A stretch of 64,000 nucleotides of DNA, taken from positions 10,815,001 to 10,879,000 of the forward strand of contig CM032126.1 in assembly GCA_018894105.1 (NCBI GenBank), read 5' to 3'. Below the pieces are notes generated by a model. That model did not search any database and had not been told where the DNA came from. It was given only the letters and a program-made list of their open reading frames with translations. The position numbers were made by a program, and so were the translations under genes. How positions within the stretch are numbered: the stretch's first letter is position 1; every line of letters begins with the position of its first letter. Of the stretch, positions 36,523 through 49,568 are shown piece after piece. The DNA comes from Jacaranda mimosifolia. Taxonomy: Eukaryota; Streptophyta; Magnoliopsida; Lamiales; Bignoniaceae.

Positions 36523-37650
36523 GGGTAAATGCCATTTCGCACCCCTAAATTTAATTGTTTTGGCACATTATCTTAAAAATAATTTAAAGTCACTTCACCC
36601 CCTCAACTTAGTGTTACTAAAACGTTTTGCCCCCGAACACAATTTTTGTCTACCATGTGGCAGAAAAAAGAAGAAGCTATTCTTGTTATTTTTACTTTTT
36701 TCCATATTTTCCCACTCAAAAAAAAAAAAAAAAAAAAAAAAGGAATTCAACTACTCTTGTCATTTGTACATTTTTCAACTTAAAAATAAAGAAACCTATC
36801 TACCAAGAACAATAGGATATTGTGATTCTTATTCTTTTCTTACCTTCACTTAGCTCATTTGTCTTCTCCTTTGTTTAGGCAATTAATTAATTGTTGATTG
36901 TAATACAATTGAATGAATTTTAGTACATGTATTTTAGTTAGAAGCATTTTCAATTTTTTATTTATGTGGCAAGGATGATGATTATGCTGTAAAGACATCT
37001 TCAAATGATTAATTCATTTTGTTGTCTAGTAAGATTGCTCAACCAACTACATTAAAGAAGCAAAATCACTAACCTATTTTTTTTTTAATTAATTATAAGC
37101 AAAATCACTAATCTTATTAATACTCTAAAACAAAATTTTCTTACCTTACAAAAGACATTTTTAGGAAATATAGTAAAACTCATGATTTATTTATGTAACA
37201 TTAAGATCATCCAATTTTTAAAGAATTAGAATCATTAACTTTGTCATTCTTCCAAATCATAGTCATGCTGATTAAGAAGGAAAGAGTAAGAAGTGCTCAC
37301 ATACTACACATTTTTTTTCTTTTTGGGCTAACAACCAATTTAGTCTTTCCAATTATACACATAATTTAATTAGTTTAGCAAGAAATGCATTTTATAAACT
37401 AATAGCTCTCTTAAAGAAATATATATACAACACATTACATAAAGTGTGCACAAATATGCTGAGGAAGATGGGAAAAAATGAGAATGACAAGAATAGCCTT
37501 TTCTCCATCCATCCACTTGATCTGTCAAAAATTGTATTTGAGACACAGAGTGTTCCGATGACTTTAAGTTGAGGGGGTGAAGTGGCTTTAAGTTGTCTTT
37601 AGGGGGTTATGTGCCAAAATAAATTTGGGGAGGTGAAGTGCCATTTACCC
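36523..37650. mobile_element. Inner MULE-type element with perfect 9-bp target duplication
   Basis: Long inverted repeats begin GGGTAAATG(C/G)CA(T/C)TTC at 36523 and in complement at 37650. They include TTTTGGCACAT and CACTTCACCCCCTCAACTTA, extending about 90 bp. TTACAAAAA is duplicated exactly at 36514-36522 and 37651-37659, the Mutator-like length. The 1,128-bp body contains a poly-A run (36718-36740) and no coding sequence. Confidence 0.9.
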
Positions 37651-37782
37651 TTACAAAAATTACCCTTGAGCTTTGGGGTAATAACAGAAACTTTCACTAT
37701 AGTTTATGAAATTGCAAAAAAAACTCTGGAGAAAACTACCATCCAAAAACCGTGACGAAAATTGTAAAAAGATCATTATAAC

Positions 37783-40656
37783 TATAACACCCCAAAGTTT
37801 TCAATTAGGGAATTAAGATTTAAAAATAAAATAAAAGAAGAAACTTGGGGGGCTAAAATGTAAATAAGAAGGATTTAATTGTAAGAAATTTGAAAATCCT
37901 TAGTGCCAATCTGTAAATAAAATGGGCCAATTTAAGGTACTAACAAGTTGAGGGACTCAATTTGTAGCTGAGGGAAGACTTTGGGGTAATTATGGAAACT
38001 ACTCACATAAATAGCAAATCCACCCTCTTAACTTGTTGAATTTTCACATGCAAACCCTCCCTTCACCTCTTTGGCGATCTTCCTCTAATGCCAGTGAATC
38101 TTGAAAACAACCATATCATTTCCTTTCTCTCATTGTGAGGAACACAACCATACCAAAACCACCTTGAAACAACCTACGGAACACTGGAAAATTGAGGGCC
38201 GACGGTGGCTCGCGGCGGTGGTGGTAGGAGGCACCATTCTGGCGACTGTTGGTGACGGCCAAAGATGGGTCTTGACGAGTTCAGCCAGAGGAGCACGATG
38301 GTAGCTTCAATTTCGAGAACGGACTATCAATAGAGGAGTAATAGAGGAAAAACGATGCATTGGCGTTGGGCAGTGATGCACTATTTTTGGCAAAATCGAT
38401 CGGCCATTTAACATTTGATTAAAAAATTAATCAGGGTGTTTGCCTGCCTCGTCGAGGTGCATCGGGTAGTAATGGCGGCGGGCCCGTGACTTCATAGCAG
38501 AATCTTTAAGCTTACGATCCGAGTATATGCGGGCTAGTTTCATATTATGAATTGACCTTGAACTCGGTCAATTGGATAAAATTTTGATTAACCAATAAAT
38601 TTGATTCCTGATTTAAGCTGATTGAATTGTTAGGTAAATGGTAGATGTAAATACAATTTAGTTGGATGAGAATTATGATTGTAGACTGAAATGGTTGAAT
38701 AAAATTCAATTGTAAGTGATGTATGGAATCAAATTCGATAATAAAAGACTAACAATTATCAATTGAGCTAATTGATGCATTTGGAAAGTCGGAATTATGG
38801 AATGATAATAAGACTTGGATATTATGAATACACATGTTAAATTCATGGATGTGGGCTAAATTTAATTAGTTATGGACTAAGAATATTAATCTAAATATTA
38901 ATAATGAAAGTAAATACTGGCCCAAAATCGATAAAATATTTAATTGATGAGATCTGACTGAACTGGCATGCTTAGGAAAACAAATGGTAAATTAAGTTGG
39001 AGGTAAAATCCTTGATTGCCTGAACAAGCTAGATGCACAATGAAATTGGTGATACGAACTAGGTGATTGAAGAAAAACAATGTATAACTAAGCACTCCAG
39101 TGCGAAGACAAGATAGAACAATAATCGAGAAAATAAGTGGGCTAGAGTAAGTAGAATGTGCGATTACTATAATTATTGTTAGTAGATGTTGTACTATAGC
39201 ATTGATATTCATATGGCGTTCTGAATGAAAATAGGTGACAAGGATGCAAGCATGGCTGATTCCATATATAATTATATTATCTTTACGAAGTGTTATTGGA
39301 ATGGTCTTGTCAATTGATTAAATTATTATTTCTTAAATTCGTTACTTGAAATCCCATCCGATCTTTCATTGTCGTTTCGCTTTCAATGGCTCATTTGATA
39401 AATTTTAGGTTGTCATATGATATGGTGCCGATATGCTTGAGTTATTAATATATTTATTATTACTTGAGGCGATCTCGCCGACTGATGGATTAATTATTTT
39501 TCTTTAGACTCATTGCATCCGGTCGTTTTTTGTTCGTAACATGGTTTACTTGAAAACTTGTATTTCTGTTAGATTGGTCATTAAGAAGACCCTTGGGGAC
39601 ACCCATGAAAAGTTTAGACCTGGAGGGACTAGGATCGAAAAGACGGCTAGGCGAAATGGACTGACGGTGGGATTTCTCGAACTAGTAGCCACTAGTGATC
39701 CTACCTCATAGGTAGTTGAAGGTTAACTATTTGTGAGCGAGGGATTGGCATGTGGTTGACCATGCCAGAGGCGTATATGTGTTTTGTTTGAGCTAAGTGC
39801 TTAGAACTTGAAGAGATAAGGGATTTGTTTCCCTATTTATCTTTGGGAGTCATAAGGTTGGAGACCCTTCCCCAACAACTCCACATGATATATTATTGTC
39901 TCGACTCTATTGTTAATTTATTTCTAGCCTTTTGTTATTTGAGTCTATCAATAACAGTTTTTTTGTCACCTGAGTTGTACTTGGCCTCATGCAAGCATTT
40001 ATTAGTAACTTGCTTATTTTGATCTCTTCCACAATATCTCAATTTCCTTCTTCTTTTAGATCTATTTATATATAAACTATTTACTATTCACCTCACTAAG
40101 TTATTAGGACTTATGCCTTCTGCATATTCCTGATTTTTTTCTCAAATAGGCATTAATGGACTATAGACATCCCACCTGTGCATATGTATATAGTATGTAT
40201 CGTTTTGCGGGCAGATCACCAGTTGTACGACTTGGTTGAACTTGATATGCGAATCATAGTACGCTAAGCTTAAGTTCTGTTTGATTCAGAAGACTTGAGA
40301 AACTAGTTGTATAGGACTTTTGTATCTATTATGTAAACATAGTTTACTAGGTTATGTGTTATTATGTTGGATTGTAAATGTTATGTATTTAGAATGCTAA
40401 GTTTGAATTCAGTTTATGTTGATGCAAATATTACGTTAATGTGGATTTGTGGTGTTAGTAATTGTATAGTAGTTTTGTAGCTCTTGTGGAATGATATATA
40501 GTGAAATGTAATAGTAAGCTGGAATGAATGGTTTTGGGTTATTATGCAACTATTAAACTAAAAATTTTGGAGGTGGGTATTTTGTTTGAATTATTATGAA
40601 TAAGTTTAGAGTAGCACCTCTGCTTGTAGCAGACACCTCCCGAGAGGGGCGCTACA
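37783..40656 (+). repeat. 5' LTR of the long-LTR element
   Basis: It starts TATAACACCCCAAAG and ends GAGGGGCGCTACA. It is homologous to 43153-46307 and 1725-5135 and lacks about 190 bp that the 3' LTR has at about 44665-44855. Open frames such as 38940-39212 (minus) recur at the homologous place in the 3' LTR and are not called. Confidence 0.88.
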
Positions 40657-40659
40657 GTG

Positions 40660-40672
40660 TGGTATCAGAGCC
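40660..40672 (+). promoter_or_regulatory. Primer-binding site, initiator tRNA-Met type
   Basis: TGGTATCAGAGCC is complementary to the 3' end of plant initiator tRNA-Met and lies 3 bp past the 5' LTR. Confidence 0.9.
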
Positions 40673-41949
40673 TAGGTTTTTGAGGACTTAGGTAACTCAT
40701 AGGTCTAATGGAGATTAAGTTTGACTAGTGGAACTAAATAGGATATGAACTTTCGGGACAATACTTGGCATTAAGGAAGTGAAAGGTTATGATCGGGATA
40801 GCCCACCAGTTTATAACCTCTTACTTCTGGTATGTCGGGCATATGATCTTATAGTTGTTGGAGATGATGATACTGTTTGAAATTATAGTATGATGTGAAC
40901 AATATCTGTGCAGGTTGGATTTGATGAGTTAAGGACTACTTTAAGAGGAAATGTATTCACTTGGTGAAGAGTTATTTTGAAAATCAATATTGTGCGGGTA
41001 GTATTTGTAAAAGTTGAATCTAATAAGTAAGGGCTATCTTAGGGATAAATTCATATTTGGAAAGTAAATGATTATTTTGGAATGAATAATGATTAACCAC
41101 ACACATGATCTAGGTTTAGGTAGTGTGGTTATATAGAAAAGGGTCAGTATGATGATGGTGAAATTGATCCATAAGACCACAAGATGACAATAGGTTGGAA
41201 AGGAGAATTGCACGTGAGATGAAATCTATGAGACATTATTGAAAATGGAGAGGAAACTTGGTGTTCGATCATGACAGTTGATCAATGTGACCGTAGATTT
41301 GACAATGAATAGAGGAAATGGGGAAATAGTTTATAAGATATGAAGTTGTACGAAATTGCATTTAAGTTCAAAAACATGAATGGGGATTCTAAGGATGAGG
41401 ATGCTTGATATGACATTACTAACAATGAGAACTAGGGATTAGTGTATATGTTATGTATGTATGTGTTTAGTAGCCCTAGCTATGAGAGTAGCTTGTGAAA
41501 ATATTATACTTAGTATGTGTCCAAGTGATGATTATCCTATGCCTAATCGTTTTGATCCTCCAACTAAACAGATAGTTAGCATAGTAAAATTTGAATATAT
41601 AAATATCGATGTAAAGAAATTGCTAAGGCTAACTTAACTATCTAATGAAAGATCTTGTTATGCGACTCACTGAGTAAATAGTACCTTATACAAATCGAAA
41701 ATTTTATGCTTTAGTTTATTGTATATCTAAGAGTAGAAAATAATTTAATGATATTAGGTACTGTATTTTGATCTTACTAATTCTGCAGGCCTAGGAATAC
41801 CATAAAATCTGAGCAAGATCTGAGATAGGGATGACTTCGCATAAAGGTTCCCAGGCATAAACCTAAGCCTAATTGGGTCAACAAGGGAGACCACCGCGTA
41901 GGTGAACGAATACTAAAAACATTCCAGAAAGACAAGCTTCAAATCTTCA

Positions 41950-42910
41950 GCAACAAATGCCCGAGGAAGAAATGTTGCAAAATCCTCCAATGAACTCACC
42001 AGTCGCGGGGCAACTGGCAGAGCCTATGTACGCCATGTTGCAACAACTCATGCAGTAGCCAACAGTAGGAGCAGGCAAATCAAGCTAGGGCCAATAAAGA
42101 GTTCATCGAGGATTAGACATTGGAGCGATTCCTTCATCTCCATCCTCCAAAATTCATGGAGAATCATGATAATCGTAAAGCAGAAGCATGGGTAGAGGGG
42201 CTTGAGAAAATATTTAGCACGTTGCACTATCCTGATGACCAGAAGGTTGAGTATGCCTCATTTCTTTTAGAAGGACTTGCTTACAATTGGTGGAAGACAG
42301 TAAATGGTACACCGAAGGCGCGGACTGGAAGAAACTCCACGGACTTGAACTAAATTTACACATGAATTCATGGGAAATTCATACCTCAAGTTATCAAGAA
42401 TGCCCGTGAATGAGAATTAATAGATCTAATCCATGCACTATATCGATAGGCCAGTACGAAGCCACCTTCAAAAAATTGATCTAGTATGCACCCTCATATA
42501 CCGAGAAATGAGGAGTATCAGACCCACAAATTTGTGGAAGGACTCCGACTCGAGATCAGGTGGGCTCTCAACCTATGGGACTTTTTGAATTAGAATAGGG
42601 TTGTGAGCAAGGCACTTCATGTGGAGTTAGAACGCAGAGAAATTCAGAAGAAAGAGGAAAAAGGCAAATGAGGAAGGCTCTGGAACCCAAAATCCTTACT
42701 AGTGAGAAAAATGAGTTAGGAAGAAATCAGCCTAAAACCCCATTTGGAATGCCAAAAAAGAATTGTAGATTTTATAATGGCTCTAACCATGAGGAGTTTG
42801 AATACTGAAGAAAGCTAGGAAGGTACATAGCATGCAGTAGCGATCAACATCTCATCAAGGACTGACCCAAGCCCAAACCTTCAAAATCCAAGGCACACAA
42901 TGAAAGGTAT
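41950..42910 (+). pseudogene. gag remnant of the long-LTR element
   Basis: The clearest part is 42120-42353: FLHLHPPKF, AEAWVEGLEKIF and EYASFLLEGLAYNWW match the Retrotrans_gag domain of chromovirus-type elements. Downstream traces in shifting frames include EFMGKFIPQV, AQYEATFKKLI, KFVEGLRLEIRWAL and a broken knuckle region near 42760-42870. Multiple stops and frameshifts make it non-functional. Confidence 0.8.
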
Positions 42911-43136
42911 AGCTTTATGTCTATCGTATTACCAGTAAAGCTTATTATAACCCTAATACCATTTTACATTTACTCATTTCGTACCAAAACTGAACTTACA
43001 CTATGAAATATATCATATCAATGGGAATGAGAGAAATCAGTGTATGACCAAGCAATGTAGGAACAAGAGCAATATACGCACTAGTGTTGCCCGAAGTTAT
43101 TCCAATTGCAGATGTGAATCAAGGGACCATATTCTT

Positions 43137-43152
43137 TTAAGAGGGGGAGAAT
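43137..43152 (+). promoter_or_regulatory. Polypurine tract
   Basis: TTAAGAGGGGGAGAAT immediately precedes the TGTAACACCCC start of the 3' LTR, as expected for plus-strand priming. Confidence 0.85.
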
Positions 43153-46100
43153 TGTAACACCCCAAAATTTTCAATTAGGGAATTAAGATTTAAAAATTAA
43201 AAAAAAAAAAACTTAGGGCCAAAAAAGTAAATAAAAAAGACTTAATTGTAAGAAATGTGAAAATTCTTAGGGCCATCTATAAATAAAATGGGTCAAGTGG
43301 GTCAATTGAAGGCACTAACAAGTTGAGAGACCCAATTTGTAGCTCAGGAAAGATTTAGGGTCATTTTGTAATTCTGGTAACTACCCATATAAATAGCAAA
43401 CCCACCTTCCTAACTTGTCAAATTTCCATATGCAAACCCTCTCTTCAGCCCTCCAGTGTGCTTTCTCCAACACAACAAATCTTGAAAACAACTATACCAT
43501 TTTCTTTATCTCATCATGAAAAACACAACCATACCAAAACTACCTTGAAACAACTGGTGGAACGCTAAAAAATTGAGGGCCGACGGTAGGTCATGGCGGT
43601 GATGGCGGGAGGCAACATTCCGATGACTATTGGTGGCGACCAAAGGATGGATCTTGACGGGATTAGCTAGAGAAACGCGATGATAGCTTCAATTTCAATA
43701 ACAGACCACTGGTGGAGGAGTAATTGAGGAAAATGATGCAGCGGTGTTAGGTGACGCTGCACTATTTTTAGCAAAATTGATCGGCCATTTGACATCCGAT
43801 TCAAAAATTGATCAGGGCATTTTGCTTGCCTCATCAAAGCGCATTGGGTAGTGACATCCGCGCGCAGTTCTGGCCGCAGTGCACAGCAATGGGCCGGCAA
43901 CTTCAAGGCAAAATCTTCAGGCCGACGATTCGAGTACATGCGGGCTAGTTTTAGATTGTGAATTGACCTTGAACTCGGTCAATTGGGTAAATTTTTTATT
44001 AATCGATTAATTTGATTCCTGATTTAATTTGATTGAATTTTTAGACTAATTGCTGATGTAAATACAAGTTAGTTGGATGAGAATTTTGATTATAGACTAA
44101 AATGATTGAATAAGAATTTGATTGTAAGTGATGTATGGACCCAGATTAGATAATAAAAGACTAATAATTATCAATTGAGCTAATTGATGCATTTTGGAAG
44201 TCAGAATTATGGAACAATAATAAGAATTGAATATTATGAATATACATGTTAAATCCATGGATTTAGGCTAAATTTAATTACTTATGGACCAAGAATATTA
44301 ATCTAAATATTAATAACGAAAGTAAGTACTGGCCCGAAATCGATAAAATATTTAATTGATGAGATTTGATTGAACCGGTACGCTTAGGAAAACAAATGAT
44401 AAATTAAGTTCGGGGTAAAACCCTTGATTGCTTGAATGAGCTAGATGCATAACGAAAATGGTGATACGAACTAGGTGATTGAAGAAAAACAACGTATATC
44501 TAAGTACTCCAGTGCGAAGATAAGATAGAACGATAATCGAGAAAATAAGTGAGCTAGAGTAATTAGAATGCATGATTAGCCATAATTATTGCTAGTAAAT
44601 GTTGTACTGTAGCATAGATATTCATATGGCGTTTTGAATGAAAATAGGTGATGAGGATCCAGGCATCCCAGACCAGTAAAGGGCTTTTGGCTAACACTAG
44701 GACTCGAGGTGAGGTTAGGATCCGTATTCTTCCTGGGAAAAGAATATATCTATTTTGTGCATATCGACTTGTTCATACATACTTTGACTTACTAGTACTT
44801 TTCATTAAGTTTGAGTCTTTCTGTAAGTTTTTCTATATTCTCTAGCCTTGCCGGCTGATTCCATTGATAATTATATTGTCCTTCGGAAATGTCATTAGAA
44901 TGGTCTTGTTGACTGATTAAATTATTATTTCTTGAATTCGTTACTTGAAATCCCATCCCATCCGATCTTTCATTGTCATTTCACTTTCGATGGTTCATTT
45001 GATAATTCTTATGTTGTCATATGATATGGTGCTGATATGCTCGAGTCATTGATATATTTATTATTACTTGAGACGGTCTCGCTGACCGATAGATTAATTA
45101 TTTTTCTTTAGACTTGCATTCGGTCGTTTTTGTTCATAACATCGTTTACTTGAAAATTTGTATTATTGTTGGATTAGTTGTTAATAAGACCATTGGGGAT
45201 GCCCATGGTAAGTTTAGACCAGAAGGGACGCCACGGGAAGATTGGGCCCTAGTACTAGGATAGAAAAAACGGTCGGGTGGCACGAACTGACAGTGGGGTC
45301 TCCCGAACCAGTACCCATTACTGATCTTGTCTTACAGTTAGTTGGAGGTTAACTATCTGTAGGCGAGGGATTGGCATGCGATCGACCATGCCAAAGAGGG
45401 GTATGTGTATGTGTGTGTGTGTGTGTGTGTGTTTTGTTCGAGCTAAGCACTTAGAACTTGGAGGCATAAGGGATTTGCTTCTCTATTTATCTTTGGGAGT
45501 CATAAAGTTGGAGACCCTTCCCCAATAGCTCCATATGATATGTTATTATCTCGTCTTTTGTTGTTAATTTATTTCTAACCTTCGAATATTTGAGTCTATC
45601 AGTAACAATTTTTTATCACTTGAGTTGTACTTGGCCTCATACAAGCATTTACTAGTAACTTGCTTATTTTGATCTCTTCCACAGTATCTCATTTACCTTC
45701 TTCTTATTAGATATATTTATATCTAAGTTATTTACTATTCACCACAGTAAGTCATTAGGACTTACGACTCCTACATATTCTTGATTCTCTTCTCAAATAA
45801 GCGTTAATGGACAATGGACGTTCCGCTTATGCGTATGTGTATAGTATGTATAGTTTTGCAAGCATATCATTGGTTGTACGGCTTGGTTAAACTTGATATG
45901 TGAGTCATAGTATGCCAAGCTTGAGTTATGTTTGATTTTAAGGACTTGAGAAGCTAGTTGTACATGGCTTTTGTATTTATTATGTAAACCTAGTTTGCCA
46001 GGTTATGTGTTATTATGTTGGATTACAAATATTATGTATTAGGAATGCTAAGTTTGAATTTAGTTTATACTGATGTAAATATTACGTAAATGTGGATTTG

Positions 46101-46307
46101 TGGTGTTAGTCATTGTATAGTAGTTTTGTAGCTCTTGTGGAATGACATATAGTGAAATGTAATAGTAAGTTGGAATGAATGGTTTTGGGTTGTTATGCAG
46201 CTATTAAACTGAAAATTTTGGAGGTATGTATTTTGTTTGAATTATTGTAAATAAGTTTGGAGTAGCACCTCGACTCGTAGCAGGCACCTCCCAAGAAGGG
46301 CGCTACA
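43153..46307 (+). repeat. 3' LTR of the long-LTR element
   Basis: It starts TGTAACACCCCAAAATTT and ends GGGCGCTACA. It includes a (GT)n tract at about 45405-45432 that is reduced to a few bases in the 5' LTR, and the 190-bp segment absent from the 5' LTR. Confidence 0.88.
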
Positions 46308-48539
46308 ATACCTTTCAAATTTTATTATTATTTTTTTTAAAAAAAAAAAGAAGAAACCCTCAAAATATCTACGAACTAAAAAGACAGAAATGCCCCTTAG
46401 TGAATAAAGCAAAGTAATAGATGGGTTTGTTCACACCATCAACACACACCTATACCCATCCATTTCTCTCTCTAAACACCCCTCCATATCCATTGCAGGA
46501 ACAATAAAGAATATTGATTGCCCATCGAAAATCTTATTTGCTAGTATATTAAGGAAGATCGAGTTTCTTGGTCGTTGGATTTAGGGGGTGTTTGGGTAGC
46601 CATTCTTTGGGTTTGAGTGAAATGGCATACTAATGATAATACCTGATGCAATTCTTCATTTTTTTAGTTTATTTTGAAATATTGATATAATATGTAATTT
46701 TTTATACATTATTGTTGTTATTTAGATGCCTAAAGTTTTATAAGAATGCATTATGTTAGGGTTTTGTTCCAAGTATGATTTTTGTATAATGATTTAATGA
46801 ATATGACAGGTTATTTGGTTTGATTTTGTTGTATTGCCAATAACCCCCAAATTTGGATTATAAAACCCTAGTTAATGGTTTACAATTTTTTCATTTGCAT
46901 TTTCATAGTTTACAAAGTGTTTTGTTTAATATTTGAAAATGTTAAAAGGTTTGTTCTGTAATGGTTTTTAGTACACAAGGGGCTAGTATGTTTGAAAATG
47001 TTTAAAATTCTTTCTATAATAGTTTTTTGTACTCAGAGGGCTAACTGTAACGTTTTAAAGTTTATGGGATTCTGATATATATAATTACTAGAAAATGATT
47101 CTAATAATATATATTTATTGTTTCTGTTGAAATGTAAGGCCTAGTGGAGACAATTACTGAATTGGTGTTTCATTTAATCAACCAAAAATGTTGCAAACAC
47201 ATGTATTCAAATTTCAAACTTCAGTTATATGGTGTATTGCTGAGGAAATATATTTGGGTTGCTGAAAAAGCATGAAATGTGTAAGAGTATAAATTTGCCA
47301 TGTAAAAAATAAAATAGGAGGTTGTGATGACGGAAATGCTATAAATGCTAGGATTACTGGTGGTTGTGTTGCTGATGGAGAAAACTAAAGATAGTTCTTG
47401 GTTTTCATATTCAAATTAACCAGTATTTTGTGAAGAACCAAACAACTATTTTTTTGATGTAGGTTCAAAGAAATATTTTGGATGCAACTAAACATATGTA
47501 ATTATTTGGAATATTGACGTTTTATTTGTTAGATGCAATTTTGGTGAATTGCTTCATGTATTTTGGTGTAAACGCTTGAATGCTTGTAGGTTTAGTGTAA
47601 TTCTAGTGTGTGGTTGTATGCATTTTTGTGCATTTGGAATGCCTATTTTACTATACAAGGGATGTACTTATAGGTTCTTAAGCAAAGAAAGGTTTTCTAT
47701 GTCAGATAGCTAAATGTACAAGGAGTTATATGTCATGTTAGAATTTACTAAAGGGGTTTAATGTAATCTTTTAAACTTGAAAATAATATAACAGCAAAAA
47801 TAAATAATATTTTTAATCAATTAATTTTAATTAAGTATTATTTCAATTCGTTAAATTAATCCCCCTATTGTACTTACTATGCTACAATTATACCCCAACA
47901 TGCATGACACATGCAAAAATAGCACAAGGACATTTTGGTCCAACAAAAAATTACACCCTAGAATAGTCAACTAAAGGGTAAAATTAGATTTAAAAAAAAA
48001 AAATCAATAATGACTCAGCAAAATCTGTTAGTTTGATAATTATAATTTCACAAACTAGAGGAGAGGTTTATGTTAATACCCTAAACCTAGGGGTAGTTTT
48101 TGTAATCAACCCTTAAAAAATTGCTTTTGGCAATGATTCATGTGAAATGATATCCTTAAAGGTAAGCCTTTGTAATCAAAATGAGCAAAAATTGATACTC
48201 TAATCAACATATGTTGTTGATTATTCTACCTAAAAAAGTAAAAATACAAATTTAGGAGCTAATAATTTTAAATTCGTCATTATATATATATATTCCTATT
48301 TGCGTAGTAAATATTTTAAACTATTTTATGTAAATATGTGTAGCAAATATTTTAAACTACTTTTTGTAATTATTTCAAGGAACTTTAAATCATTAAAGTA
48401 TTGAGTTGTTACAAATTTCTAACTCTAAATTTTTAATCCTCAAATTCAAAATCCTTAAATCTAAATAAATTTTAAAATTTTAACCACTTAAATTTTTTCC
48501 TTAACAAAAAGAGAACACACAAAACTCCTATATAATATG
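46308..48539. other. Interior of the outer MULE and flank, no gene
   Basis: AT-rich sequence with two similar short stretches near 46940 and 46990 (TTTGAAAATGTT followed by TTCT(G/A)TAAT(G/A)G). Nothing codes for a recognisable protein. 48113-48539 is plain AT-rich flank between the outer MULE and the next LTR element. Confidence 0.5.
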
Positions 48540-49434
48540 TGTAGACATATCAATTTTTGCCCAATTGGAGAGTGACACGTAAAAAATAATGTGCTAGTTA
48601 TTAATTCAAAATGTTCTATTTATCTTGGAATTTATTAAATTTAATTCCAAAGGATAAATAGTTAATATTAATTAATACTCTAGTATTTATTTTATACTCA
48701 AATCAAATATTGATAAGTATAAAAAATAAAGTGTCTATGCCTATGTACTAATTAAATCAAAGATATTTGATACTATATCTTGATGTTTGATATTATCCCC
48801 TTATACTTAATATTATCTTTTGGTATCTGATAGTATCTCTTGATATATGATATTATCTTATTAAAGAGATAACTATCAAATAATTTCAAGTCAATTTGAA
48901 AGTCTCCCATCAAACATCTATATAAAGGGGGTGATCAAATTTCATTCAACACACAACACAAATTCTAGCAAGTGAGAGAAACTTTGAAGGAGTCCAACAA
49001 TTCTCTCAATTAAATTTAAGGAGATCCACGGCATTCAAGGCGTTCTTCGTGGAGCTCATCATATTCTGGCGTTTGGTTTGAGATTAATATGTGGATCCCT
49101 CGAATTGGCATTATTTATTCAAATTAAATTCAAGGAGATCCATGACGTTCAAGGTGTTCTTCACGGACTTATATATTTTGGCATTTGATTCAAGATTAAA
49201 GTGCGAAGCCCTCGAATTGGTGTTATTTCTTCAAATCAAATTTAAGGAGATCTACGGCGTTCAAGGCGTTCTTTGCGGAGCTCATTAAATTTAAGATTAT
49301 ATTTGGAAAGAAAGAATCAAATTATTATATTAGAGATTGAATCCACAATTGATAGATTTTAATTTTACTTTATTTGTATGATATCTCTTGTCTTGTAATT
49401 TTGTTTATTGCAAACAAAGAAATTTGCACTTACA
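48540..49434 (+). repeat. 5' LTR of the gag-only element, with internal triplication
   Basis: A unit of about 112 bp (AAGGAGATC..ACG.C.TTCAAGG.GTTCTT) starts at about 49018, 49131 and 49244. The 3' LTR has only two such starts (about 52226 and 52341), which explains most of the length difference. A tail of GATATTAT(C)-type repeats lies near 48780-48870. Confidence 0.85.
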
Positions 49435-49568
49435 AATTTTGGCACACCCAATAGGACTATCTTTACCTCTCATTCATTTCCTTCATTAAAAAGATTGCAG
49501 CACTGCAAATTGCTACCTCAAATTCCTCAAGTACTGGAGTAAAAAGTGTTGGCATTGTCACAAGAATT

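Larger units (their letters stand above)
37783..46307 (+). mobile_element. Long-LTR gag-only retrotransposon (chromovirus-derived, LARD-like)
   Basis: It has a 5' LTR of 2,874 bp, an internal domain of 2,496 bp and a 3' LTR of 3,155 bp. LTRs start T(A/G)TAACACCCC and end GGGCGCTACA. The primer-binding site TGGTATCAGAGCC lies 3 bp after the 5' LTR, and the polypurine tract AAGAGGGGGAGAAT directly before the 3' LTR. ATAAC and ATACC flank the ends (4 of 5). The internal domain holds only gag remnants: no protease, reverse transcriptase, RNase H or integrase motif was found, so pol has been lost. The LTRs differ by many substitutions and indels, so the insertion is not young. Confidence 0.9.
36507..48112. 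mobile_element. Outer MULE-like element, about 1.9 kb when nested insertions are removed
   Basis: The left end GGGATAATTACAAAAATTAC (read across the inner MULE) continues as CCTTGAGCTTTGGGGTAATAACA and TAGTTTATGAAATTG at 37660-37715. The right end, reverse complemented from 48112, reads GGGTTGATTACAAAAACTAC, CCCTAGGTTTAGGGTATTAACA and TAGTTTGTGAAATTATAATT, so the terminal inverted repeats extend at least 70 bp. TTAATAATT and TTAAAAAAT flank it (7 of 9). The remaining interior (about 46313-48050) has no coding capacity, so it is non-autonomous. Confidence 0.65.

Noticed and set aside
38940..39212. 90-codon minus-strand frame with a recurring partner at 44352-44573
   Set aside because: The two are homologous positions in the two LTRs of one element; conservation comes from the LTR duplication, not from coding selection.
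49091..49288. 65-codon plus-strand frame with internal repeats
   Set aside because: It is produced by the 112-bp repeat units in the 5' LTR and has no homologous open frame of the same length in the 3' LTR.
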